Shown here piece after piece: positions 1 through 6,045 of a stretch of DNA of 10,429 nucleotides. Source of the DNA: an uncultured cyanobacterium. GTDB taxonomy: Bacteria > Cyanobacteriota > Cyanobacteriia > PCC-6307 > Cyanobiaceae. The notes under the pieces were generated by a model. It was not told the origin of the DNA. It did no database searches and was given only the letters and a program-made list of their open reading frames with translations. Positions within the stretch are counted from its first letter, which is position 1, and each line of letters opens with the position of its first letter. A program made the translations under genes and the position numbers. The stretch is from assembly GCA_903831165.1 (NCBI GenBank), contig CAIKWV010000424.1:1-10429 (forward strand), written 5' to 3'.

Positions 1-174
1 ATCAGCCGCCAGCTGGGCCAGCTGCAGCGCGCCGACCTGGTGCGCTGCCAGCGCGATGGCGTGCGCACGATCTGGAGTGCCGATAGTCAGTTGGTGGACG
101 ATCTCTGCCACCTGGTGCAGACCCGTCTGAGGCATCGGCTTGAAGCCCAGCTGCAGCAGTTGCAGTCGGCCTGA
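1..174 (+). CDS. ArsR-type winged-helix transcriptional repressor, C-terminal part
   Basis: This is the last 57 residues of a protein whose start lies before the window; the stop is TGA at 172-174. The visible part opens in what looks like the recognition helix of a winged helix-turn-helix (ISRQLGQLQRADLV). A wing-like segment follows (RCQRDGVRTIWSA), then a Gln- and Leu-rich helix of about 25 residues that may serve in dimer formation. This order, with the recognition helix running into an L-x-x-LV turn and then an R-x-G-x-x-x-x-Y/W wing, is typical of ArsR/SmtB repressors, which release DNA when metal or another signal binds. The sensing residues would mostly be upstream and cannot be judged. 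One Cys in the wing (residue 16) and one in the last helix (residue 36) are visible. A MarR- or PadR-like winged helix cannot be fully excluded. Confidence 0.7.
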   Translation: MSRQLGQLQRADLVRCQRDGVRTIWSADSQLVDDLCHLVQTRLRHRLEAQLQQLQSA

Positions 175-202
175 GGCCGATCGGGGGCTGACAGGAACAA
201 GG

Positions 203-225
203 GGGGCCTGAATGGTTCAGGCCCC
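203..225 (+). terminator. Perfect 10-bp hairpin, possible terminator of the ArsR-type gene
   Basis: GGGGCCTGAA (203-212) and TTCAGGCCCC (216-225) pair perfectly around a 3-base loop (TGG), 28 bases after the ArsR-type stop. The position suits transcript termination or 3'-end protection. No T-run follows on the plus strand, and only a weak CTTGTT follows on the minus strand, so it is not a classical intrinsic terminator. It could instead be an operator, because its symmetry is also that of a dimer-binding site. Confidence 0.35.
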
Positions 226-483
226 ATGGAGCCCTTCGTGGGGACGACGTGGTGACCAGGATCCGGTCTCGTCGCTCGGTTGGGTGGTATTCGAAGTCCC
301 ATGCCACGAGCGGAGCCGCCCTGAGGGCCAGCGGCGCTGCAGGGCTGGGCCCGCCGAGCCGTTGGCTGCTGGATTCGGCCCCGGGCTGACCCGGCTGGAT
401 CTGGGCGATGCGGCGCCGGTGGGGCCACTGCATGGCCCGCCCCCGAGGAACGGGGCCAGGATCCCCCAGGTGCTTCAAGGTCT

Positions 484-503
484 GTTACAGTCTCCTTAAC
501 AAA
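484..503 (+). promoter_or_regulatory. HLR1-like direct repeat ahead of the first hli gene (weak)
   Basis: GTTACAGT (484-491) and TTAACAAA (496-503) each differ at one position from the half-site (G/T)TTACA(T/A)(T/A) of the HLR1 motif bound by RpaB, the cyanobacterial high-light response regulator. HLR1 half-sites are normally two bases apart; here the gap is four. The second half-site ends 11 bases before the ATG at 515, too close for an ordinary upstream activator site, so it would have to act as a repressor site or the real start would have to lie elsewhere. The match to an hli gene makes it worth recording, at low confidence. Confidence 0.22.
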
Positions 504-514
504 TCGAAACCTTC

Positions 515-658
515 ATGGCTGACCCCACCTCCCGCTTTGGCTTCGTCGCCTTCGCCGAAACCTGGAATGGCCGTCTGGCCATGCTCGGCTTCGTGATCGG
601 CCTGGCCACGGAACTGCTCACCGGCCAGAGCATCCTGTCCCAGATCGGTCTCGGTTGA
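515..658 (+). CDS. High-light-inducible protein (Hli/SCP), short form
   Basis: A 47-residue one-helix relative of the LHC superfamily. These thylakoid proteins bind chlorophyll and carotenoid, protect photosystem II assembly and quench excess energy under high light or other stress. The diagnostic chlorophyll-binding motif ExxNGRxAM spans residues 15-23 (ETWNGRLAM); E15 and N18 are the likely pigment ligands and R20 the partner in helix packing. One membrane span of about 17-20 residues follows, ending in the usual ELLTGQ and IGLG tail. The length fits the short Hli class of marine and freshwater picocyanobacteria. There is no clear Shine-Dalgarno sequence; the ATG at 515 is chosen because the protein is full length from there. 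The next gene starts 5 bases after its stop, so the two are probably co-transcribed. Confidence 0.93.
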   Translation: MADPTSRFGFVAFAETWNGRLAMLGFVIGLATELLTGQSILSQIGLG

Positions 659-663
659 TCGCC

Positions 664-780
664 ATGAACACCGACTACACCGCCGCCATTGCCGGCATGA
701 TTGCTCTTCTCGTTGTGTTGACGGGGATGGTGACGTACGTCCTCAGTCGTCCTAGCGATCTGGCTTCGAATTCACGCTGA
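664..780 (+). CDS. Unrecognised 38-residue single-span membrane protein
   Basis: A complete small frame from ATG 664 to TGA 778-780, starting 5 bases after the first hli gene and ending 31 bases before the second. Residues 1-5 are polar. Residues about 6-27 form one hydrophobic helix rich in Ala, Ile, Leu, Val and Met, and the tail SRPSDLASNSR is polar and basic, predicting a cytoplasmic or stromal C-terminus. The layout resembles the many tiny one-helix subunits and assembly factors of photosystems. The stretch LTGMVTYVLSRPS is loosely reminiscent of the end of the PsbN helix, but the characteristic PsbN tail is absent, so I do not assign it. It is likely real because of its tight position inside the hli cluster and its clean membrane topology. 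A role in photoprotection or pigment-protein assembly is inferred from its neighbours only. Confidence 0.65.
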   Translation: MNTDYTAAIAGMIALLVVLTGMVTYVLSRPSDLASNSR

Positions 781-811
781 TTCAGCTCATCCGATTCACC
801 CCAGAACATCC

Positions 812-1048
812 ATGACCAACACCCCAGTCAACGACAAGTGGGTTGAAAACCGCGACGCCGGTCAGATTCACCTCGATCAGCTCAAGCGCGTCGAGTTGTT
901 CAATGGCCGCGCTGCCATGCTTGGCATCGTCATTGGCATTGTCGTCGAGGGCCTGACCGGCGCCGGCATTGCCCATCAGATCGGCCTCGGCCCCCTGGTC
1001 GATGGTTACGCCGCCTGCCACGCCCAGTTCCTGCCCTTCTGCTTCTGA
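812..1048 (+). CDS. High-light-inducible protein (Hli/SCP), with C-terminal extension
   Basis: A 78-residue Hli protein. The N-terminal 27 residues are soluble and charged. The pigment-binding motif follows (ELFNGRAAM, residues 28-36, with E28, N31 and R33), then a membrane helix to about residue 52. Unlike the first hli product it continues past the IGLG turn with about 18 residues ending QFLPFCF, a conserved type of tail in picocyanobacterial Hli proteins whose role I do not know. It is expected in the thylakoid membrane, binding chlorophyll and carotenoid under light stress. The gene lies 31 bases after the small membrane protein and is closed by an intrinsic terminator, so the three genes probably form one transcript. 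There is no strong Shine-Dalgarno sequence. Confidence 0.93.
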   Translation: MTNTPVNDKWVENRDAGQIHLDQLKRVELFNGRAAMLGIVIGIVVEGLTGAGIAHQIGLGPLVDGYAACHAQFLPFCF

Positions 1049-1074
1049 TTCGCCCGCCATTGGCGATAGCGATG

Positions 1075-1099
1075 CCCCGGGCTTGACCTGGGGTTTTTT
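1075..1099 (+). terminator. Rho-independent terminator of the hli cluster
   Basis: A 7-bp stem, CCCCGGG (1075-1081) with CCTGGGG (1087-1093), contains one G-U pair and a 5-base loop. Six T residues follow directly (1094-1099). It lies 27 bases after the second hli stop. The minus-strand reading lacks a T-run after the stem, so it works mainly for the plus-strand genes, although it sits between convergent genes. Confidence 0.88.
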
Positions 1100-1123
1100 C
1101 ATGGCCGCGTCGTCCGGCGATCT

Positions 1124-1819
1124 TCAGCGCCGATCCGGGAACCAGCTGCGATACCACTGTTCCATCTGCCGGATCTCGTCGCTCTGCACCCGCACCATCG
1201 CCTGCTGCAGAGAGAGCAGCTGGGGGTGCTGGCTGTTGCTCTGCGCCATCGAGGCCATCATCACGCCCATCTGGTGATGGGGAATCATCTGCTCGAGGAA
1301 GGCGCGGTCGAAGTCTGCGGCGGCGCTGAGGGCGCTGAGGTTGGTGCCGCCCTGCATCCCCATTCCCATGCCAGCACCCATTCCCATGGGTCCGCGACTC
1401 CCGCCGTGCCAGCCCCAGCCCCAGCCGGTTGCCGGGGGCCAGGCGGGTACGGCCTTGCCGTACCACTGCTGGTACCAGGCGCGCATCTGGGCGTTTTCCC
1501 GCGTCTGACTGGCCTTGATGCTGGCCGCCAGAGCCTTGATCTCCGGCCGTCGGGCCCGGCTGAGGGCGAGCTCGGCCATGGCGATCGCCCCGTCGTGATG
1601 GGGAATCATCATCACGATGAATTGTTGGTCCCCATGGCCCGGCGCCATCGGGCCGGCTCCATCGCCTGGGGCTGAGGCGCCTGGCCGTTCCGAACCTCCC
1701 CAAGCCTGCGCCAGGGACCGCGGGCCAGCCCCCAGAGAGATCGTCAAGCCGCCTGCGGCGGCAAGGGTCAGCAGGGCCATGCGCCGGGCTGCGCTTCGGG
1801 TTGCCTTGATCCTGTTCAT
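1124..1819 (-). CDS. Exported DUF305 protein with Met/Gly-rich insert
   Basis: A 231-residue exported protein of the DUF305 family, four-helix ferritin-like proteins of unproven function that often carry metal-ligand residues. A signal peptide occupies about residues 1-39: basic start, hydrophobic stretch around 14-30, and AQA before the likely cut. Two DUF305 halves follow, each with the MIPHH motif (HH at 74-75 and 181-182) and each ending in a helix with WYxxW(Y/F). Between them is a low-complexity loop of Trp, Gly and Met (about 132-157, including GMGAGMGMGM), which resembles copper-binding Met clusters. The start at 1819 is supported by GGAGG on the minus strand (1827-1831), 7 bases away. 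It lies 104 bases after another DUF305 gene on the same strand. Periplasmic copper or iron handling is inferred, not shown. Confidence 0.88.
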   Translation of the reverse strand: MNRIKATRSAARRMALLTLAAAGGLTISLGAGPRSLAQAWGGSERPGASAPGDGAGPMAPGHGDQQFIVMMIPHHDGAIAMAELALSRARRPEIKALAASIKASQTRENAQMRAWYQQWYGKAVPAWPPATGWGWGWHGGSRGPMGMGAGMGMGMQGGTNLSALSAAADFDRAFLEQMIPHHQMGVMMASMAQSNSQHPQLLSLQQAMVRVQSDEIRQMEQWYRSWFPDRR

Positions 1820-1923
1820 CGGTTGGCCTCCGCCTTGATGCCGTCCCTCCTCATGCTGGTCAGGAACGGCGGATCGGTTTCAGCCAGGGGCGAGATTGTT
1901 CATGCTCGGCGGGACCGGCCGGC

Positions 1924-2643
1924 TCAGAGGGCAAACAAGGCGTCGTACTGGTGGTACTCGGGTTTGCGCAAGCCCTCCAGCGCCAGCATCCGGCGCAGGT
2001 CCATGATCTCGGCCCGCTGGGCCACGATCACGCCGCGGGCGAAGCGCCGCACCGTGGGGTTGCTGCTGTTGGCCAGGGCGTCGTGGGCCATGACCAGCGC
2101 TCCGCCGTGGTGCTGGAGCATGCCTTCGAGGAACCACACCACCCGGTTCTCGTTGGTGGGTCCGGCGCCGACCATCCGCATCGCCTCCATCTGGGCCGGG
2201 CTCATCCGGGCCAGTCCTTGGAGGCTGTTCGGATCGCCGCCAGCGGCCAGCACCACCGGATAGACGGGCGCCTGGGGATACCAGGCCTTGCGCCACAGGC
2301 CCATCGCCCGGATTTCCGCCGCCTGATCCCGCCAGATGGTCCGGGCCAGGGCCCCTACGCCGGGCTGGCCGATGCCGAAGACGAACTCACTCATCCGCAG
2401 CGCCCCGATGTGGTGCTGCACCATCCCATCGATGAACCGCAAGTCATAGGTGGCGCCGGCCGGCCCCACCCGGTGGTCATGCCCGGCGTGGACAGCCGCC
2501 TCGGCGCTGGCCGCTGGACTGGCTGGCCTGACCTCCATGCCCCGATGACCGGCATGGGGATCGCTCTGGGCCAGGGCCGGGACCGTGCCCAAAGCCGCCA
2601 GGCCCAAGGCCCAGACCCCGAACCGCAAGGCGAAGGCTGACAT
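1924..2643 (-). CDS. Exported DUF305 protein with His-rich N-terminal linker
   Basis: A 239-residue exported protein with two DUF305 halves. The start at 2643 is chosen because a typical signal peptide begins there (residues 1-25, ending ALA before QSDPH); the frame stays open 63 codons further upstream, but that part looks noncoding. The mature protein begins with a His-rich linker (H30, H33, H52, H55, H57). It then has two paired-His motifs, GMVQHHIGAL (HH 77-78) and GMLQHHGGAL (HH 178-179). Each half ends in a helix carrying an acidic AE or AEI pair. Like its downstream neighbour it is probably a periplasmic ferritin-like protein, and the His clusters suggest binding of copper or a similar metal. 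The two paralogues are clearly divergent, so the duplication is old. No strong Shine-Dalgarno sequence precedes the start. Confidence 0.86.
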   Translation of the reverse strand: MSAFALRFGVWALGLAALGTVPALAQSDPHAGHRGMEVRPASPAASAEAAVHAGHDHRVGPAGATYDLRFIDGMVQHHIGALRMSEFVFGIGQPGVGALARTIWRDQAAEIRAMGLWRKAWYPQAPVYPVVLAAGGDPNSLQGLARMSPAQMEAMRMVGAGPTNENRVVWFLEGMLQHHGGALVMAHDALANSSNPTVRRFARGVIVAQRAEIMDLRRMLALEGLRKPEYHQYDALFAL

Positions 2644-2728
2644 CGAAACAGGAGTACCAACGGTACCCACCGTATGGTCTGCGGCCGGCTGGCCGGGGTG
2701 TGAGGAGAGGGAGGCGTTCGCCAGGTGG

Positions 2729-3151
2729 TCAGCGGATGGCTTCGCAGTTGAAGTTCTGGATGTCGCCCCGGCCGCGTCGCTGTCGGATGTTCGGCCGCCC
2801 CGACGCGTCCAGACTCCACCACCACTGGCCATCGGTGAAGCTGGCGGGGCCGGCGTTGTTGGTGCGAGGCAGCTGCAGGGTCAGGTCCCGCCATTGCAGC
2901 ACCACGAAGCCGCCGACAGGCACATCGCCGGAGCTGGGGTCCGCCATGCCGGGATCATCCATGGCGCCACGGACCAGCAGGGAAGTGAGTGGATCACCGT
3001 CGCAGCGGTAGCTCCCGGTCGGGAGGCTGGAGTCGGCCCGGGCTGAACCCGCCAGGGTGAGCACCGCGATCAGCAGCCAGGCCATCGCCCTGACGATCGG
3101 CAGCAGCCTGCGCCAGGCTGGCGAGCGGATCGGTGGGGCAGTGGCAGGCAT
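2729..3151 (-). CDS. Small exported two-cysteine protein, possibly MliC-like
   Basis: A 140-residue protein whose first 39 residues form a signal peptide: basic RR at 14-15, hydrophobic 21-35, cut after ARA. The mature domain of about 100 residues has only two cysteines, C50 in a YRCDG motif near the start and C136 in an NFNCEA motif at the end, placed to form one disulfide. Between them it is beta-like, with FVVLQW, LTLQLPRT and a DGQWWWSL stretch. This spacing of Y-x-C near the start, a LP-x-x-x-x-x-G turn, a W-rich strand and a final Cys recalls C-type lysozyme inhibitors of the MliC family, but this is my reading only. The start at 3151 gives a good signal peptide; starts at 3085 (no basic region) or upstream to 3361 (overlapping the divergent gene) are less likely. 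It is the first of three minus-strand exported-protein genes, 85 bases before the next start. Confidence 0.7.
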   Translation of the reverse strand: MPATAPPIRSPAWRRLLPIVRAMAWLLIAVLTLAGSARADSSLPTGSYRCDGDPLTSLLVRGAMDDPGMADPSSGDVPVGGFVVLQWRDLTLQLPRTNNAGPASFTDGQWWWSLDASGRPNIRQRRGRGDIQNFNCEAIR

Positions 3152-3239
3152 GGGTTCGGAGGGTCTGGCGACCGAGAAGGGGACGACTGGAGCTGTGAAG
3201 GCTGGTGGTGGAATGACTCGGGGCATGAAGGCTGCGGGG

Positions 3240-3686
3240 ATGGAGGCTTCGGGGCCTGAACCGTGCCCCCAGCCTGGCCTGAGCCCGCCGGTGCTGGTGT
3301 TCGACGGCGGCTGTGTGTTCTGCCGCCATTTCGCCGAGCTCAGTGAGCTGCGCAGTGGCATCCCCGGGTTGCAGATCCGCGATGGCCGTGCCGATCAGGC
3401 CCTGCGGCAGCAGCTGGAGCGCCGCGGCTACCAGCTGCGCGATGGCGCCATGGTGATCGACGCGGAGCGGGTGCTGCATGGCGCCGAAGCGATCGCCTGG
3501 TTGTGCGGCCGCATGGCGCCCAGCGCCGCCCTGCTGCAGCTGCTGGCCCCCGTGCTGGCCGAGCCGCAGCGGGCAGAGGCGATCTATCCGTTGCTGTTGT
3601 TCGCCCGACGACTGGCCCTGGCGCTACGCGGTCTGCCGGTGGATCCCTCAGCTGAGCCATCCGGGCCGAGGGTGGCCGGCAGATGA
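3240..3686 (+). CDS. DCC-family (DUF393) thiol-disulfide protein
   Basis: A protein of about 148 residues, probably thioredoxin-like. Near its start it has the family motif D-x-x-C-x-x-C as VFDGGCVFC (D22, C25, C28 from the chosen start). The usual second half follows: a helix-rich segment, GYQLRDGAMVI, then HGAEAIAWL, and a C-terminal hydrophobic helix region typical of DUF393. Members are predicted to carry out thiol-disulfide exchange; the substrate is unknown. The ATG at 3240 is preferred because AAGG lies 8 bases upstream and family members usually have a short lead before the motif. ATGs at 3213 and 3225 are possible, and the frame stays open back to 3057, but that would overlap the divergent exported-protein gene. 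The stop is at 3684-3686; the response-regulator gene begins 229 bases later. Confidence 0.85.
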   Translation: MEASGPEPCPQPGLSPPVLVFDGGCVFCRHFAELSELRSGIPGLQIRDGRADQALRQQLERRGYQLRDGAMVIDAERVLHGAEAIAWLCGRMAPSAALLQLLAPVLAEPQRAEAIYPLLLFARRLALALRGLPVDPSAEPSGPRVAGR

Positions 3687-3806
3687 CCGGTCTTGACCCC
3701 GTGAACTACCCGCTGGCTGAGATCGCTGTGGAGGTTCATGGACCTGATGGTGATCCTTCCTGGAAGCAGGGCTGCCGGAGCCGCAGACGTTGCCACGGCG
3801 GCAGAG

Positions 3807-3861
3807 GTGAACCGGGCTGCCGCTGCCGAAATGACGGCGCCAGGCGTGAACGGGGCTGCCG
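3807..3861 (+). repeat. Short direct repeat in the spacer before the response regulator
   Basis: GTGAACCGGGCTGCCG (3807-3822) recurs as GTGAACGGGGCTGCCG (3846-3861), 15 of 16 bases equal, 39 bases apart. It lies in the 229-base spacer 3687-3915 between the DCC gene and the response-regulator gene, 55 to 94 bases before the regulator start. Tandem half-sites are the usual shape of OmpR-type regulator binding sites, but 39 bases is wider than the normal 10-11-base step. It may be chance, or a remnant of duplicated low-complexity DNA. The rest of the spacer shows no convincing gene or terminator. Confidence 0.35.
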
Positions 3862-3915
3862 AGGCAGAATCAGGCGCTGGTCCATGCCGATTCTGGGATC
3901 GGCCGCAGGAGCCGC

Positions 3916-4602
3916 ATGAAGATCCTTGTCGTCGAAGACGATCCGCTGATCAGGCTTTCCCTGCGGGACATGTTGAAAGCCTGGGGCTATGCCTGTGACC
4001 ATGCCGAGGACGGTGAACTCGCCTGGGAGCTGGCCCTTCAGTACGAGTACGACCTGATCCTGCTGGATCTCAATCTGCCGAAACTGGATGGTCTGTCCCT
4101 CTGCCGGCGGCTGCGGGCCCGGCTGGAGCGACAGCCGCTGATTCTGATGCTCACGGCCCGTGATTCCAGCTTTGACAAGGTGACGGGTCTGGATGAGGGG
4201 GCTGACGACTACATGGTCAAACCCTTTGACCCGGATGTGTTGCGGGCCCGGTTGAAAGCGCTGCTGCGCCGCGCCGACCGTCCGATGCAGCTCAGTTCCC
4301 ACTGGGGGCCCCTCGATCTGGAGCGGGGCGGCCAGGGAGCCCATTACGGCGGCCGGCCGCTGCAGTTCACCGCCACCGAACATCGCATCCTGGAAACACT
4401 GCTGCAGAGCGGTGGCTCCACCTGCTCCAAGGAAAAAATACTCAATGCCGCCTGGACGTTGACCGAATCTCCCGGCGAAGAAAGCGTCAAGACCCACATC
4501 AAGAACATCCGCTCCAAACTCAGCCTGGTCGGCGCACCAGCCGATCTGATTGAAACGGTCTATGGCATCGGTTTCCGGCTGAATCCCGATTATGCAACCT
4601 GA
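3916..4602 (+). CDS. OmpR/PhoB-family response regulator
   Basis: A 228-residue DNA-binding response regulator. The receiver domain (about 1-118) shows every key residue: the acidic group E7-D8-D9, phosphate acceptor D51 in LILLDLNLP, T80 in LMLTARD, and K102 in VKPFDP. A winged-helix output domain (about 128-225) carries LTSLxxxE-like elements read here as FTATEHRILETLLQ. Its likely recognition helix is within ESVKTHIKNIRSKL, followed by the wing IETVYGIGFRL. It should bind direct-repeat operators once phosphorylated by the kinase encoded next, with which it overlaps by 11 bases, indicating translational coupling. AGGAG at 3907-3911 is a fair ribosome site though only 4 bases from the ATG. 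The closest well-known cyanobacterial pairs are RppA/RppB and NrsR/NrsS type, but residue evidence is not enough to choose, and the target genes are unknown. Confidence 0.94.
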   Translation: MKILVVEDDPLIRLSLRDMLKAWGYACDHAEDGELAWELALQYEYDLILLDLNLPKLDGLSLCRRLRARLERQPLILMLTARDSSFDKVTGLDEGADDYMVKPFDPDVLRARLKALLRRADRPMQLSSHWGPLDLERGGQGAHYGGRPLQFTATEHRILETLLQSGGSTCSKEKILNAAWTLTESPGEESVKTHIKNIRSKLSLVGAPADLIETVYGIGFRLNPDYAT

Positions 4603-5905
4603 TCTGAGCCGCACCCGCCGCACGCTCACCCTGCGCTATGCGGTCTTCTGTTTTGTGCTGTTGTTCATTTTTGCTGCCACGGTCTATGGGCAGGTGTCCT
4701 ATAGCCGGCGCCAGATGTTGTGCTTGCAACTGAAACAACTGGCCTCCACCGCCGCGGCTGAGCTGCCTTTGATCCATCACGAATATGACGAGATGCGGCA
4801 ACCAGCCCGGCGTGTGCATCCCAATGTGCCCTTGATTGCCCACTTCGATGAACAACTGACCAGCGAGGGCTACAAACGCATTCGCTGGTTTGACCCCGAT
4901 CTGCGCGAACTCTCCGCCTACGGCACCTTTCGGCCCGCAGGCCCCACCGTGCCCGAGCCGGCTCGACGCCAGTTCAGCCAGATTCTGCCGCTGAGCAACG
5001 GTCTGGCGATCTGGCAGCCGGTGCGGCTGCGACAGGCGCCGGGCCAGGCACCGGTGCTCAACGGCTATGTCTCCGTGGCCATGGGGTCCATGGCCTCCAA
5101 CCAGGAGTTGGATCGCCTACGCCAGGGCCTGGTGATCGGCAGCCTGCTGGCGGGCCTGGCGGCTTTCGCCGGCAGTCAGTGGATGGTGGGGGTCTCGCTG
5201 CGGCCGATCCGCCGCCAGATCGAGCAACTGGTGCGCTTCACGGCCGATGCGTCCCATGAGCTGCGCCATCCGATCACCGCCATCCGCGCCGTGATCGGCA
5301 GCCTTCAACATGGCGAGGCCCTAGCCGGTGCCCAGCCGGTGGTGCTGGAGAAGCTGGCCCTGATCGACGGCGCCAGCGAGCGGATGGGCAAGCTGGTGGA
5401 CGATCTGCTGCTGCTGACCCGCTTCGATCGCGCCATCACCGACCACAGCGGTTGGCGGGATTTCCCCCTGGAGGAGCTGGTCGAAGACCAATGCCGGCTG
5501 TTCCAGGACAGCGCCAACGGTCAGGGGGTGTCGCTGATCGCCGAACTCCAGGACGAGGCCACGGTCTATGGCCATCCGGAGCGGTTGCGCCGGCTGCTGG
5601 TGAATCTGATCAGCAACGCGTTGCGATTTTCAGCCAGCGGCGACACCGTGCTGGTCGGTCTCAAGGTCCAGGGGGCCTATGTGCAGCTGTGGGTGGATGA
5701 CCAGGGCCCCGGCATACCCCAAGCCCAGCGGGAGCAGGTGTTCCAGCGTTTCTGGCAGGCCGATCCAGCCCGCAGCAGCAGCCATGGGGGGTTGGGCCTG
5801 GCCATTGCCCGCGCCATCGCCCAGGCCCATGGCGGCCGGCTGGTGGCCCGGGAGGCGCCCAGCGGCGGCGCTCGCCTGCTGCTGGAACTCCCCCTGAAGG
5901 GCTGA
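4592..5905 (+). CDS. Membrane sensor histidine kinase, partner of the response regulator
   Basis: A 437-residue class I histidine kinase. A first membrane span lies at about 14-33 and a second at about 178-200. Between them is a periplasmic loop of about 145 residues without a domain I recognise, which is the likely sensor. The dimerisation and phosphorylation box is FTADASHELRHPITAIR with phospho-acceptor H222; H226 replaces the more common Thr, a variant familiar in cyanobacterial kinases. The ATP-binding domain shows the N box (N338, N342), the G1 box DDQGPGIP (369-376), an F box around VFQRFWQ (383-389) and the G2 box GGLGLAIA (399-406). The HAMP linker is very short or absent. The start at 4592 overlaps the regulator gene by 11 bases, so the two should be made together. 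The loop has few His or Cys residues (H62, H63, H76, H84), so metal sensing is possible but unproven. Confidence 0.94.
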   Translation: MQPDLSRTRRTLTLRYAVFCFVLLFIFAATVYGQVSYSRRQMLCLQLKQLASTAAAELPLIHHEYDEMRQPARRVHPNVPLIAHFDEQLTSEGYKRIRWFDPDLRELSAYGTFRPAGPTVPEPARRQFSQILPLSNGLAIWQPVRLRQAPGQAPVLNGYVSVAMGSMASNQELDRLRQGLVIGSLLAGLAAFAGSQWMVGVSLRPIRRQIEQLVRFTADASHELRHPITAIRAVIGSLQHGEALAGAQPVVLEKLALIDGASERMGKLVDDLLLLTRFDRAITDHSGWRDFPLEELVEDQCRLFQDSANGQGVSLIAELQDEATVYGHPERLRRLLVNLISNALRFSASGDTVLVGLKVQGAYVQLWVDDQGPGIPQAQREQVFQRFWQADPARSSSHGGLGLAIARAIAQAHGGRLVAREAPSGGARLLLELPLKG

Positions 5906-6045
5906 GGCCTTCTGGATCGGCCCCTCTCGCCTGGGGAGCCCGCAAGCCTGCCTCGGCAACCTTTCCGTCAACGTCCCGGTGATCTTCACGAGTTCTCCCC
6001 GACCGATGGATCAGAACAGATGCAGAAACGCTCCTTCAAGGCAGC

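Larger units (their letters stand above)
175..514. other. Gene-free stretch between the ArsR-type gene and the hli cluster
   Basis: About 340 bases with no convincing gene. Several frames are open on both strands, but their translations are rich in Pro, Arg, Gly and Ala without domain-like pattern, as expected of random high-G+C DNA. The stretch holds the perfect hairpin at 203-225 and, at its right end, the A/T-richer bases just before the first hli gene. No tRNA cloverleaf was seen by eye. Confidence 0.6.

Noticed and set aside
212..499. Possible 95-codon gene in the spacer before the hli cluster
   Set aside because: It begins inside the perfect hairpin, has no ribosome site or domain-like pattern, and its Pro/Gly/Arg-rich translation is what random high-G+C DNA gives.
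2644..2670. MerR-type operator around the GGTACC in the DUF305 leader
   Set aside because: The symmetry stops after the central six bases and the flanking ACC/GGT arms are not at MerR-operator spacing.
2682..2708. Yfr1-like sRNA element on the minus strand (TCTCCTCACAC next to a CGGCC/GGCCG hairpin)
   Set aside because: The motif is one base off the conserved Yfr1 core, there is no T-run after the hairpin and no second stem at the other side, and it lies in the leader of a DUF305 gene. Chance is more likely.
3736..4629. Open frame of 297 codons on the minus strand
   Set aside because: It is antisense to the response regulator, whose receiver and winged-helix residues are all present on the plus strand. 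The antisense product has no recognisable motif.
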